From assembly GCF_006539345.1 (NCBI RefSeq), contig NZ_BJMV01000006.1, forward strand, positions 1 through 64,000: 64,000 nucleotides of DNA. The letters run 5' to 3'. Made by a program: the position numbers and the translations under genes. The notes under the pieces are model-generated. The model saw only the letters and a program-made list of their open reading frames with translations. It was not told the origin of the DNA and made no database searches. The DNA comes from Acetobacter peroxydans (GTDB taxonomy: Bacteria; Pseudomonadota; Alphaproteobacteria; Acetobacterales; Acetobacteraceae). Positions 9,391-17,475 of the stretch are shown here, piece by piece (positions within the stretch are counted from its first letter, which is position 1; the number at the start of each line of letters is the position of its first letter).

Positions 9391-9583
9391 CTTCCTGAGC
9401 AGTGCGCCTGCAATGCACGCTTGCTGTGACTTTTTCACCACAAATACCGCAAGGGGGCGGCACAGGTGGATAATAGGAAGGACGCTTTCACTTCCCCGTG
9501 TTTTGCAAACACGCGCGATTCTGGCGTTATCCCCTGAAACAGACGCAACCCAGACCCACCTGCAATGCTCCTATGTCCTGTTA

Positions 9584-9597
9584 TTGATTTATATCAA
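9584..9597. promoter_or_regulatory. FNR box for fnr (autoregulation)
   Basis: TTGATTTATATCAA is a second perfect FNR-type site, about 113 bp before the first possible fnr start. Autoregulation of fnr is the simplest reading. Whether it activates or represses depends on the unknown transcription start. Confidence 0.75.
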
Positions 9598-9710
9598 AAC
9601 ACTCCGCATAGTGAGACGCAGTTTCAGCGCCCTATCCGGGGCAGCAAGGGTATTCATGGCCCCCGCCGCACTGGTACGGACCACCCGGCTGATTTTTCTG
9701 GATTTCGAAC

Positions 9711-10496
9711 ATGCCCCAGACCCCTCCCTCTCCGTCCCAGCACACGGCAGGCCGCCAGATGCGTCACGAAAGGACAGAGGGAGACCTGCAGCACTGCCTT
9801 CTGTGTGACCGGAACAGCGGCGGACTATGCAACAGAATAGGCCGCGACGGACTTGAGGCGCTGGCCAGTTCATCGCGCCGGCTGGTGCTGCCACCCGGCT
9901 CCACCATGGTGGAGGAAGGGCAGGCTGCGGAGTCGTTCTTCAACATTACACGCGGCACGGTCAAACTGTTCAAATCCCTGCCGGACGGCCGGCGGCAGAT
10001 TACAGGCTTTGCCGATCCGGGGCAGTTTCTGGGCCTAAGCCGCGCAGGCCTGTACGCCTTCGGGGCGGAAACGGTTGATACCGTGCATGTCTGCCGGTTC
10101 CAGCGCCCCCAGTTTGAAGCCCTGCTGAACGACCTGCCCCACCTCAAGCGCAACCTGCTGACCGCCATAACGGACAGACTGGCCGAGGCGCAGGAACAGA
10201 TGCTGCTGCTAGGCCGCAAGACCGCCCGTGAGAAAGTCGCGTCTTTCCTGCTGGGCCGCACCCAGACAGAACAGCCCCCATCAGACGATACCCCGCCCGA
10301 CCCTACCCCGGTTGCCTCTGTGCCCATGACGCGGGTGGATATAGCCGACTACCTTGGCCTGACGATCGAAACCGTCAGCCGGACCATCAGCGCGCTCCGT
10401 CGTGAAAAGCTTATAACCAGCACGGAAAATCACTGTATCCGGATTCTCTCGCCTGACGCGCTGCGCCAGATCGCCACGGGGCAGACAGCGGGCTGA
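9711..10496 (+). CDS. FNR-type oxygen-sensing Crp/Fnr family regulator
   Basis: Global anaerobic regulator of 261 residues, probably FnrL-like. Near the N-terminus is HCLLCDRNSGGLC, a C-x2-C-x7-C spacing as in alphaproteobacterial FnrL. A further Cys in DTVHVCRFQRPQF is the expected fourth ligand of an oxygen-labile [4Fe-4S] cluster. A cyclic-nucleotide-like beta-roll follows, then the dimer helix, then a winged helix ending in GLTIETVSRTISALRREKLI, whose E-xx-SR recognition residues read TTGAT half-sites. Perfect FNR boxes lie upstream of this gene and of ompW-hemN. The start may instead be the ATG at 9759, 16 codons in, because neither has a strong ribosome binding site. An insertion rich in Pro/Asp/Thr sits just before the DNA-binding domain. 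Confidence 0.93.
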   Translation: MPQTPPSPSQHTAGRQMRHERTEGDLQHCLLCDRNSGGLCNRIGRDGLEALASSSRRLVLPPGSTMVEEGQAAESFFNITRGTVKLFKSLPDGRRQITGFADPGQFLGLSRAGLYAFGAETVDTVHVCRFQRPQFEALLNDLPHLKRNLLTAITDRLAEAQEQMLLLGRKTAREKVASFLLGRTQTEQPPSDDTPPDPTPVASVPMTRVDIADYLGLTIETVSRTISALRREKLITSTENHCIRILSPDALRQIATGQTAG

Positions 10497-10527
10497 CCTC
10501 CTGCACGCCTGCCAACAACAAGCCAGC

Positions 10528-10573
10528 AATAAAAAAACCGGCCCCCTTTACAGGTAGGGCCGGTTTTTTATTG
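10528..10573. terminator. Bidirectional intrinsic terminator between fnr and htrA
   Basis: CCGGCCC (10538-10544) pairs with GGGCCGG (10557-10563), flanked by an A-tract on the left and TTTTTT on the right. The signal therefore works for both the rightward fnr and leftward htrA transcripts. Confidence 0.85.
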
Positions 10574-10634
10574 CCTGTTCCTCTGCCATCGGCCGGGCTG
10601 TGACGCCCGGCCCCGTCAGAAAAACAACGTCATG

Positions 10635-12230
10635 TCAGTTCGCGTCGTCATCCCCATCGGACTCGCCGTCACCCGATGCGGAAGCTGCCGCCTGATCCGG
10701 GGAAACCGCGACAAACAGCGACTGCCCTTCACGCATGATCCGCAGCAGCACGGGCTTTTTAGCCGCCAGTGCCAAATGCACCGCCACGACAACCGCCTTG
10801 GGCGTATCGACATTGACACCGCCAACGGCCTGAATGACGTCACCCGGCCGCACGCCCGCCTGATCCGCCGCCGAGCCGGGCTCAACATCACTCACCACCA
10901 CGCCATGCACGTCAGCCCCAAGGCCAAGCTGCTGACGGGTCTGCTGCGTAAGTGGCACGAGCGAGACGCCCAGATGCTGCCCGGCGGATGTCGGCGCACC
11001 CGATGTGGAGGAGGCCGGGGTCGCACCCGAGAGATTGCCAACCGTTACCTTGGTGGTTTCCGCCTTGCCTGCGCGGATATAGCCAATCGTTACCTGCGTG
11101 CCCGGCGCAATGTCAGCCACTCGCACCGCAAGATCGTGCGGACTGCCGACTTTCTGGCCGTTCAGTTCCGTCACGACATCTTCCGTCTTCAGGCCCGCTT
11201 TTTCTGCCGGGCTGTCCGGTGCGACGCTGGCCACCAGCGCACCTGCGGGCGGCGCGCCCGGCTGCGTGGGCGCAGGCAGGTTGAGCGCGCTGGCCATGAC
11301 CGGCGAAATCGTCTGGGCGTTCACGCCCAGATAGCCACGCACCACATGACCGGACTTACGGAGCTGATCCACCACCGAGCGCACCGTATCGGACGGAATG
11401 GCAAAGCCGATCCCGATGGAGCCGCCCCCTGAAGGAGACAGGATAGCGGTATTAACCCCCACCACCTTGCCATCCTGCGTGAACAGCGGTCCACCGGAAT
11501 TGCCACGGTTGATGGGAGCATCGACCTGAATGAAGTTGTCGTACGGGCCTTCGTTAATGTCGCGCCCGCGCGCCGAGACAATGCCCGCCGTCACCGTGCC
11601 GCCCAGCCCATAGGGATTGCCGACGGCAATCACCCATTCACCCGGCTGCACATCATCAGAACGGCCCAGTTCGATAAAGGGCAGCTTCTGGCTGGATGTC
11701 ACCTTGAGCAGGGCCAGATCGGTCTTGCTGTCATGGCCCACCACCCGCGCGGGCAGGGTCGTGCCATCATCCAGCGTAACGGTAACCTTGGTGGCCCCTT
11801 TGACCACGTGGTTGTTGGTCACCACGTAGCCATCAGACGAAATCAGGAAGCCCGAGCCACGCGCCTCAACCGGCTGACGCGACTGCTGGGGCATCATCTG
11901 GAACGGGAAGGGGAACGGAAAGGGTGAACCGCCCATGTCACCGCCGCCCTCGCTCTCCGCGACGGAGGCCTTGATCATGGCGGTAATGGACACCACCGCC
12001 GGTTTCACCTGCTTGACCAGACCGACAAAATCAGGAATGCGCTGTTCCGTTCCGGTGGGTTTGATCATCCCGACCGTGGCAGCCTCAGGGGCGGTATCCG
12101 CCCGCGCGCTGTGCACGCCCAGTGGCGACACCACACCACCCACAAAAAAAGCACACCCGGCCAGCAACGCCGGAACCCGGTTCCGCACGCGGCCACGCTG
12201 TTCGTCATTCATTACAGATTTTCCAGACAT
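10635..12230 (-). CDS. DegP/HtrA (Do family) periplasmic serine protease
   Basis: Envelope quality-control protease/chaperone, 531 residues from the chosen start. A signal-like hydrophobic segment (ALLAGCAFFVGGVVSPLG) precedes a trypsin-like domain with a complete triad: His in YVVTNNHVVKG, Asp in HDSKTDLALLKV, Ser in NRGNSGGPLF. Two PDZ domains follow (ending GTQVTIGYI and DVIQAVGGVNVD), then an acidic tail. An unusual Pro-Phe repeat loop (SPFPFPFPFQMM) sits before the protease core. The ATG at 12230 is preferred over the upstream in-frame codons because AAGG lies about six bases ahead; the ATG at 12212 is also possible. Several HtrA paralogues occur in these bacteria, so no exact symbol is given. 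Confidence 0.95.
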   Translation of the reverse strand: MSGKSVMNDEQRGRVRNRVPALLAGCAFFVGGVVSPLGVHSARADTAPEAATVGMIKPTGTEQRIPDFVGLVKQVKPAVVSITAMIKASVAESEGGGDMGGSPFPFPFPFQMMPQQSRQPVEARGSGFLISSDGYVVTNNHVVKGATKVTVTLDDGTTLPARVVGHDSKTDLALLKVTSSQKLPFIELGRSDDVQPGEWVIAVGNPYGLGGTVTAGIVSARGRDINEGPYDNFIQVDAPINRGNSGGPLFTQDGKVVGVNTAILSPSGGGSIGIGFAIPSDTVRSVVDQLRKSGHVVRGYLGVNAQTISPVMASALNLPAPTQPGAPPAGALVASVAPDSPAEKAGLKTEDVVTELNGQKVGSPHDLAVRVADIAPGTQVTIGYIRAGKAETTKVTVGNLSGATPASSTSGAPTSAGQHLGVSLVPLTQQTRQQLGLGADVHGVVVSDVEPGSAADQAGVRPGDVIQAVGGVNVDTPKAVVVAVHLALAAKKPVLLRIMREGQSLFVAVSPDQAAASASGDGESDGDDDAN

Positions 12231-12495
12231 CACGACCTTGACTGTTCCTTGTTCCATACCGGCCCATCGCACGGCGCAAACCCCTGCCGCCCTGGCACCA
12301 CGAGCCTGCCCGCACCGAAGCGACGCGCCACCTTACGCCTGAACCGTTTACAGGGTTGCCCCGCAAGGGAAAAAACCTCGGCTGACAACGTCCGTAGTGG
12401 CGCAGGCAGCAGCCGCATACACACCTGCTGCCTTCCTTTGTATAATGATCCCGACTTTCCGCCTTTTTCATGGCGCAATCTGGCGTGGCTTTCTG

Positions 12496-12999
12496 TTACG
12501 GCGCAGAGACGCCATCCGGCGCACCGGCGCGCAGCGGTGCGAAAAATGCCCGCAGCAGATCCGCCGCCTCACGCTCGCACACACCGCCCACCACCTCGGG
12601 CCGATGCAACGCGCCCGGACTGTAGGGCAGGCGCGGCCCGTGTTCCAGCCCGCCCCCCTTGGGATCGTACGCGCCAAACACCACCCGCCCCACACGAAAA
12701 TGCGCTAGTGCTGCGGCACACATGGGGCAGGGCTCCAGCGACACCACCAGCGTACAGTCCGCCAGCCGCCGCCCGCCGCGCCGACGCACAGCCTCGCGCA
12801 TGACCAGCATTTCCGCATGGGCCGAAGGGTCGTGCCATTCCTCCACCCGGTTACCAGCGCGCGCCAGCACCGCCCCCGAAGCGTCGAGCAGCACGGCCCC
12901 TACCGGCACCTCGCCCCGCTGGGCAGCCTGCCGGGCCTCGTCCAGCGCCAGAGCCATTTCCCCCCCGGCGATCCTGCTCATGCCGCTTTCACCCTTCAT
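12496..12999 (-). CDS. tadA: tRNA-specific adenosine deaminase
   Basis: Converts A34 to inosine in the tRNA-Arg(ACG) anticodon. About 167 residues. The zinc deaminase motifs are complete: HAEM (zinc His and catalytic Glu) and PCPMC (two zinc Cys), preceded by GEVPVGAVLLD and NRVEEWHDPSAHAE. The C-terminal GVCEREAADLLRAFF is typical of TadA. The first in-frame codon is a GTG at 13008; the ATG at 12999 sits about 11 bases after AAAGGGG, and the ATG at 12981 is a third option. It stands alone, downstream-facing toward htrA with a 265-bp gap that shows no gene. Confidence 0.95.
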   Translation of the reverse strand: MKGESGMSRIAGGEMALALDEARQAAQRGEVPVGAVLLDASGAVLARAGNRVEEWHDPSAHAEMLVMREAVRRRGGRRLADCTLVVSLEPCPMCAAALAHFRVGRVVFGAYDPKGGGLEHGPRLPYSPGALHRPEVVGGVCEREAADLLRAFFAPLRAGAPDGVSAP

Positions 13000-13008
13000 G
13001 ACCGTCAC

Positions 13009-13502
13009 GCCCCTTTCTGCTCATCTCCCCCGGTATGGGAGAATAGCGCTCACGAAATATTTCAGCCTCTGGTGCCAACACGGCGGCGCGCCTCACGGAA
13101 AAACCATTCCGAATCGGCAAGAAGGCACGATTTCCCTTGCAATATGGCTCTCCGTTCTGCCATCGTTCTAAAGAACAAACCCTGTCTGGTTCTGTAACAT
13201 AACACAGCATGACAGGGGGACTGGTAGCCATGATGGGGAACAGGATTATGAATAGCCTTTCTCTCATTCTTGCGGCGGCGGCTCTGGGAATCGGTGTCGC
13301 CATAGCGGATCGGGTTTCTGAAGCGCCCGTCAATACCGCACAGCCTACGGTTCATATGATGCCGGTAAGCCTGCCTTCCGTACTGACGCGCTGATCCATT
13401 ACCCATTGCGATAGCGCATAGGCAAAGCCGCCGTGCTGTGGCACCTGAAAGCCCATGGGGCGCTCAACAGGCCCTGTGAGCAGAAACAGGTAGAACACAG
13501 CC
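13009..13502. other. Intergenic region tadA / GATase1 hydrolase
   Basis: A 494-bp stretch with only one weak candidate gene (the small membrane peptide at 13248-13394). Nothing else is supported: no T-tract hairpin, no tRNA, no recognised repeat. Confidence 0.4.
13248..13394 (+). CDS. Hypothetical small membrane or exported peptide
   Basis: Possible 48-residue protein beginning MNSLSLILAAAALGIGVAIA, a single hydrophobic helix followed by a short polar tail. GGGGAACAGGA lies seven to fifteen bases before this ATG and could be a ribosome binding site. Upstream in-frame starts at 13209, 13230 and 13233 are also available. No family is recognised. The evidence is only the signal-like helix and the RBS-like stretch, so it may not be real. 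Confidence 0.35.
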   Translation: MNSLSLILAAAALGIGVAIADRVSEAPVNTAQPTVHMMPVSLPSVLTR

Positions 13503-14234
13503 ATGATAGCAGACCGTCCGGTTATCGGTATCACGCTTGACCTTGAAGACGGCGGCGCAGATCAGTACTCACGCTTTGCATGGTGCGCCATGCGGGAAAA
13601 CTACCTGTCGGCTGTCAGCACGGCGGGGGGCCTGCCCATAGCGCTCCCGCTGTTTCCACAGCTTGCGCACGAGTACATGGCCAAAGTGGATGGGCTGCTG
13701 ATTACCGGCGGCGCGTTTGATATAGACCCCGCCCTGTACGGTGAACAGACGCGACACCCCAGCGTAACCCTGCGCCCCCGGCGCACGCGGGCGGAAAGCG
13801 CTTTCCTGACCGAAGCCATGGCCCGCGGGCTGCCGGTGCTGGGCATATGCGGGGGTATGCAGCTTATGGCCGTAGCCCTTGGCGGCACGCTTATCCAGCA
13901 TCTTCCCGATGCCCTCCCCGATGCCCTGCCGCACGAACAGCCCAACCCACGTGATGAGGCCAGCCATGCCGTGGATATTGTGCCCGGCACGCTGCTGGCG
14001 TGCATCGCACAGGACCGGGGCCGGGCCGCAGTCAACTCGACCCACCATCAGGCCGTGCGCGATGCCGGACGCGGCCGCGTGAACGCCATGGCCGAAGATG
14101 GCGTGATCGAAGGGGTGGAAGACCCCTCGCAGGAATTCTTCCTTGGGGTGCAATGGCATCCGGAATTTGGCATAGACCCCGTGGACAACGCCCTGTTCAG
14201 GGCCTTTATCAGAGCAGCAGGAGAACACGGGTGA
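13503..14234 (+). CDS. Gamma-glutamyl-gamma-aminobutyrate hydrolase family protein (class I GATase-like)
   Basis: Peptidase C26/PuuD-like hydrolase of 243 residues, probably cleaving a gamma-glutamyl amide. The N-terminus PVIGITLDLEDGG and the segment VDGLLITGGAFDIDPALYGE match the family. The catalytic nucleophile is the Cys in LGICGGMQLMAVALGG, and His-Glu of the triad is in GVQWHPEFG. A role in putrescine/GABA breakdown cannot be assumed, since no other puu genes are near. Its stop overlaps the GTG start of the pseudouridine synthase by four bases (GTGA at 14231-14234), indicating translational coupling and one transcript through rsmD. Confidence 0.88.
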   Translation: MIADRPVIGITLDLEDGGADQYSRFAWCAMRENYLSAVSTAGGLPIALPLFPQLAHEYMAKVDGLLITGGAFDIDPALYGEQTRHPSVTLRPRRTRAESAFLTEAMARGLPVLGICGGMQLMAVALGGTLIQHLPDALPDALPHEQPNPRDEASHAVDIVPGTLLACIAQDRGRAAVNSTHHQAVRDAGRGRVNAMAEDGVIEGVEDPSQEFFLGVQWHPEFGIDPVDNALFRAFIRAAGEHG

Positions 14235-15025
14235 CGCAGGAACCGCGCGCAGAGCGCATTGCAAAGTGGCTGGCACGGTCTGGTGTAGCCAGCCGGCGTG
14301 ACGCCGAGCGCATGATCGGGGAAGGCCGTATCCGCCTGAATGGACAGCCGGTGACTCACCCGGCCACCTTCGTAAGCGACAACGATATCGTGCAGGTGGA
14401 TGGCGAGCCGGTGGCCCCGCCCCAGCGCACCCGCCTGTGGCGCTACCACAAGCCCGACGGGCTGGTGACAACCCACCGCGACCCCGAAGGCCGCCGCACG
14501 GTTTTCTCCGCCATGCCGGAAGACATGCCCCGCGTGATCAGCGTGGGCCGTCTTGACCTGAACAGTGAGGGGCTGCTGCTTCTGACCAATGATGGCGCAC
14601 TGGCACGCAGGCTTGAGCTGCCCTCCAACGGCTGGCTGCGGCGCTACCGTGTGCGCGTGTTCGGCGTGGTGGACGAGGCACGGCTGGCGGCGCTGGCCCA
14701 TGGCAGCGTGTTCGACGGCGTGCGCTACGGCCCCATTACGGCGGTGCTGGATTCGCGCAAGGGCGACAACGCGTGGCTGACCGTCTCGCTGCGTGAAGGT
14801 AAAAACCGCGAAATCCGCAAGGTGATGTCCGGGCTGAACCTGCATGTCAGCCGCCTGATCCGCACCAGCTACGGCCCCTTCCAGCTTGGGGTGTTACCCC
14901 GTGGCGCGCTGGAGGAAGTCTCGCCGCGCGTGCTGCGCGACCAGTTGCCCAAAGCGGAAGAAAGCCCGGCCAAGCCCCGCACCCGCGCAGGCGGCCAGAG
15001 CGACCGCGCCCCTTCAGGCGACTGA
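14231..15025 (+). CDS. rluB: RsuA/RluB-family rRNA pseudouridine synthase
   Basis: Isomerises a uridine in rRNA, most likely 23S U2605 (RluB class). 264 residues from the GTG start; the frame stays open upstream into the previous gene, but the conserved protein begins at TQEPRAERIAKWLARSGVAS. An S4 RNA-binding domain (ASRRDAERMIGEGRIRLNG) is followed by the catalytic domain with GRLDLNSEGLLLLTNDG, whose Asp is the nucleophile, and ends with LREGKNREIRKVMSGL. A short basic tail follows. It overlaps the preceding gene by four bases and is three bases from rsmD, so it belongs to a translation-related run. The exact target (RluB versus RluE/F/RsuA) is inferred from similarity of layout. Confidence 0.9.
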   Translation: MTQEPRAERIAKWLARSGVASRRDAERMIGEGRIRLNGQPVTHPATFVSDNDIVQVDGEPVAPPQRTRLWRYHKPDGLVTTHRDPEGRRTVFSAMPEDMPRVISVGRLDLNSEGLLLLTNDGALARRLELPSNGWLRRYRVRVFGVVDEARLAALAHGSVFDGVRYGPITAVLDSRKGDNAWLTVSLREGKNREIRKVMSGLNLHVSRLIRTSYGPFQLGVLPRGALEEVSPRVLRDQLPKAEESPAKPRTRAGGQSDRAPSGD

Positions 15026-15028
15026 ACC

Positions 15029-15664
15029 GTGCGGATTATCGCCGGGAGCCGCCGGGGCAGGATGCTACACGCTCCTGCTGGCTCCACCACACGCCCTACA
15101 GCCGACCGCGTGCGACAGGCACTGTTCGACATGCTGCTGCACGCGCCGTGGGGCGGCCCGGCGCTGCTGGAAGGCGCGCATGTGCTGGACGCCTTCGCAG
15201 GCACGGGGGCGCTGGGGCTGGAGGCCCTCTCACGCGGGGCGGAACACGTCACGTTTTTCGAGACCGACCGCGCGGCACTGGCCGCCCTGCGCGCCAATAT
15301 TCACGCCTGCGAATGGGAAACCCGCACAACGGTTATCCCGCGCGATGTCACCGCCCCGCGCACGGGTGATCAGGCCCGGGGGCCTGCACGGCTGGTTTTC
15401 CTCGACCCGCCTTACCGGCTTGGCCTGCCCGCCACCGCCCTGCTGGCCCTGCATAACCGGGGCTGGCTTGCGCCAGACGCCATTATAGTGGCCGAAACCG
15501 CGCGGGACGAACCCCTGCCTTTTGCCCCCCCGGACGAGACACAGGACGCCGAACCAGCGTCACAGCCCTTAGTCCGGCAGAAAGCAGCCTTACGCGCCCT
15601 GTCGCCTGAGGCCTTGGCAGAACGGCAACACGGCGCCGCACGGCTTTCAATCTGGCGTCTGTAA
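15029..15664 (+). CDS. rsmD: 16S rRNA (guanine(966)-N(2))-methyltransferase
   Basis: SAM-dependent methyltransferase of 211 residues with a GTG start three bases after rluB. The diagnostic N-terminus MRIIAGSRRGRMLHAPAGST is followed by TRPTADRVRQALFDMLLH. The SAM motif VLDAFAGTGALGLEALSRGA and the catalytic FLDPPY complete the set. It modifies G966 in the 30S head. The C-terminus is about 20 residues longer than typical, with a Glu/Gln-rich segment after the DPPY region. It sits with rluB as an rRNA-modification pair. Confidence 0.95.
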   Translation: MRIIAGSRRGRMLHAPAGSTTRPTADRVRQALFDMLLHAPWGGPALLEGAHVLDAFAGTGALGLEALSRGAEHVTFFETDRAALAALRANIHACEWETRTTVIPRDVTAPRTGDQARGPARLVFLDPPYRLGLPATALLALHNRGWLAPDAIIVAETARDEPLPFAPPDETQDAEPASQPLVRQKAALRALSPEALAERQHGAARLSIWRL

Positions 15665-15774
15665 GCGGATATCGGGCGAAAATTCGTCCCTTCCGCTGGT
15701 GAGTGTGGCCGGGCTGCGCTAAAGAGCACAAAATAGAAACCTCTCGGCCGCATATCAAAAAGCAGGAGTCCGTC

Positions 15775-16356
15775 ATGGCAGGCAGCGTGAACAAGGTTAT
15801 TCTTGTGGGCAATCTGGGCAAGGACCCGGAAGTACGCAACAGCCAGAGCGGCGCGAAGATTGTCTCCTTTCCGCTCGCGACCAGCGACACCTGGAACGAC
15901 CGCGCCTCAGGCGAGCGGCGCGAGCGCACGGAATGGCACCGGATCGTTATTTTCAACGAACGACTGGCCGATGTGGCCGAACGCTTCCTGCGCAAGGGCC
16001 GCAAGGTCTATCTGGAAGGATCGCTCCAGACCCGCAAATGGACGGATCAGGGCGGGCAGGAACGCTTTACCACCGAAGTCATCATCGACCGTTTCCGTGG
16101 TGAACTGACGCTGCTCGACAGCCGTCAGGATGGCGAAGGCGGCGGTGGCAGCTATGGTGGAGGCAGCAGCAGCTACGGCGGTAGCAGCGGTGGTTCCAGC
16201 AGCTATGGCGGCTACAACAACGGCGGCTCGGGCAATGATTACGGCTCCGGCTCTGCCGCGCCCTCACGCCTGCCCGCGCCCCAGCGCGGCGGCAATGCTC
16301 CCGGCGGGTGGGATGCCTCGGGCAGCAGCGATCTGGATGACGAAATTCCCTTCTGA
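15775..16356 (+). CDS. ssb: Single-stranded DNA-binding protein
   Basis: Essential replication/repair protein that coats ssDNA as a tetramer; 193 residues. The start is the ATG at 15775, eight bases after AGGAG; the longer open frame upstream is not coding. The OB fold begins AGSVNKVILVGNLGKDPEVR and includes ATSDTWNDR and EWHRIVIFNERLADVAERFL. A Gly/Ser/Tyr-rich disordered linker (about residues 118-160) leads to the acidic tip DLDDEIPF that docks partner proteins. It follows rsmD after 110 bp, which probably carry its own promoter. Confidence 0.97.
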   Translation: MAGSVNKVILVGNLGKDPEVRNSQSGAKIVSFPLATSDTWNDRASGERRERTEWHRIVIFNERLADVAERFLRKGRKVYLEGSLQTRKWTDQGGQERFTTEVIIDRFRGELTLLDSRQDGEGGGGSYGGGSSSYGGSSGGSSSYGGYNNGGSGNDYGSGSAAPSRLPAPQRGGNAPGGWDASGSSDLDDEIPF

Positions 16357-16671
16357 TACCAGCCCGGCACAAGCCTGAACCCTGTCAGAACAGGAGCCGG
16401 ACAAACGCGGGTGCACCACACCCGCTGCCGGCCCCGTACCTGCCTGCACGCACACCGTGGCAGGCGGGCCATGACACCGCACGTAAAGCAGGCAAGTATT
16501 TCAGCCCGGTTACATTTTAAAGACGTCTAATTCCTATACGTTATATTCATATTTAAAAATTCCGTTTTACGTGATCACATAAATTTCTTGGCTGATGAAC
16601 CTGTTGCCGTTATAAGCCGCGTCATTCTTTTCAGGGCAGGCCTCCTGTCATTGCAAAGGCTGACAACTGAC
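16357..16671. other. Intergenic region ssb / dksA
   Basis: A 315-bp gap. A 7-bp hairpin (GCGGGTG 16407-16413 with CACCCGC 16419-16425) lacks a T-tract and could be a weak terminator for ssb. The right half (about 16500-16600) is strikingly AT-rich for this genome and probably carries the dksA promoter. An in-frame extension of dksA back to 16588 exists but does not match the family N-terminus. Confidence 0.4.
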
Positions 16672-17085
16672 ATGATTACTCTACCGCCTGATTATCGTCC
16701 GTCCGAAGGTGAGGAGTTCATGAACCCTCTCCAGACGGAATACTTCCGGCAGAAACTGCTCAAATGGCGCGCAGATCTGCTGAAAGAAGCCGGGGACACC
16801 CTGGCCAGCCTGTCAGAAGGGGGTATTCATGAAGCGGATATCACCGACCGTGCCAGCGTGGAAACCGACCGCGCACTGGAGCTGCGCACCCGCGACCGCG
16901 CGCGCAAGCTGATTGGCAAAATCAATCTGGCCCTCCAGCGCATCGAAAACGGCAGCTACGGCTACTGCGAGGAAACGGGCGAGCCCATCGGCCTGAAACG
17001 GCTTGAGGCACGGCCTATCGCCACCCTGTCTATCGAAGCGCAGGAACAGCATGAGCGGATGGAAAAAACCCACCGCGACGACTGA
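16672..17085 (+). CDS. dksA: RNA polymerase-binding transcription factor DksA
   Basis: Secondary-channel factor acting with ppGpp in the stringent response; 137 residues. The start at 16672 gives MITLPPDYRPSEGEEFMNPL, the conserved alphaproteobacterial N-terminus. The coiled-coil carries the acidic tip residues (EADITDRASVETDRALEL). The globular domain reads GYCEETGEPIGLKRLEARPI followed by ATLSIEAQ: only the first of the four canonical zinc cysteines is kept (pattern C-T-S-A). Single-cysteine DksA proteins are known in alphaproteobacteria and are functional, so this is not decay. A strong terminator follows. Confidence 0.95.
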   Translation: MITLPPDYRPSEGEEFMNPLQTEYFRQKLLKWRADLLKEAGDTLASLSEGGIHEADITDRASVETDRALELRTRDRARKLIGKINLALQRIENGSYGYCEETGEPIGLKRLEARPIATLSIEAQEQHERMEKTHRDD

Positions 17086-17094
17086 CTTCCACCG

Positions 17095-17151
17095 CCACCG
17101 GCACGTGTTGGAACCAACCCTGCCGGTGGTGTGATTAATTTTTTCGTTTTT
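17095..17151 (+). terminator. Intrinsic terminator of dksA
   Basis: CCACCGGCA (17095-17103) pairs with TGCCGGTGG (17121-17129); an inner GTTGG-AA-CCAAC hairpin extends the stem. Two T-runs follow (17140-17151). Confidence 0.85.
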
Positions 17152-17208
17152 TGACCGCCTCAGTCTTGCGGTGCGCCGCGCGAGCCGCTAGAAACCCCCG
17201 CAGGCAAC

Positions 17209-17283
<75 letters not shown>

Positions 17284-17417
17284 GCCTTCCTTATTTTTCC
17301 CCTGACAGTCCGCACCTGCACCGCGCCTTTGGCATGGTCTGCTACGTTTCTTTGCGCATGTGGCCCTGCCCGTCGCAGGTAGAGGCCTTCCCCCGGCACG
17401 AAGGGCCAGCAGGGCAT

Positions 17418-17449
17418 AAAAAAACCCGGCCTGCACAGCCGGGTTTTTT
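17418..17449. terminator. Bidirectional terminator between tRNA-Thr and tyrS
   Basis: CCCGGC (17425-17430) pairs with GCCGGG (17438-17443) around a 7-nt loop, flanked by seven A on the left and six T on the right. It serves the leftward tyrS transcript and probably also the rightward tRNA transcript. Confidence 0.88.
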
Positions 17450-17475
17450 GCAGATGCGACAGAAGCCACAAGCCA

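Larger units (their letters stand above)
9309..9710. promoter_or_regulatory. Divergent ompW-hemN / fnr regulatory region
   Basis: A 402-bp gap without a credible gene between divergent ompW and fnr. It contains two perfect FNR/FixK-type boxes, one near each gene. The rest shows no obvious hairpin with a T-tract and no supported small gene; the open frames across it have no ribosome binding site or family-like content. Confidence 0.6.

Noticed and set aside
14000..14230. N-terminal extension of the RluB-type gene into the GATase1 hydrolase
   Set aside because: The extension lies in another frame of a conserved gene, and the family protein starts at the GTG that overlaps the previous stop.
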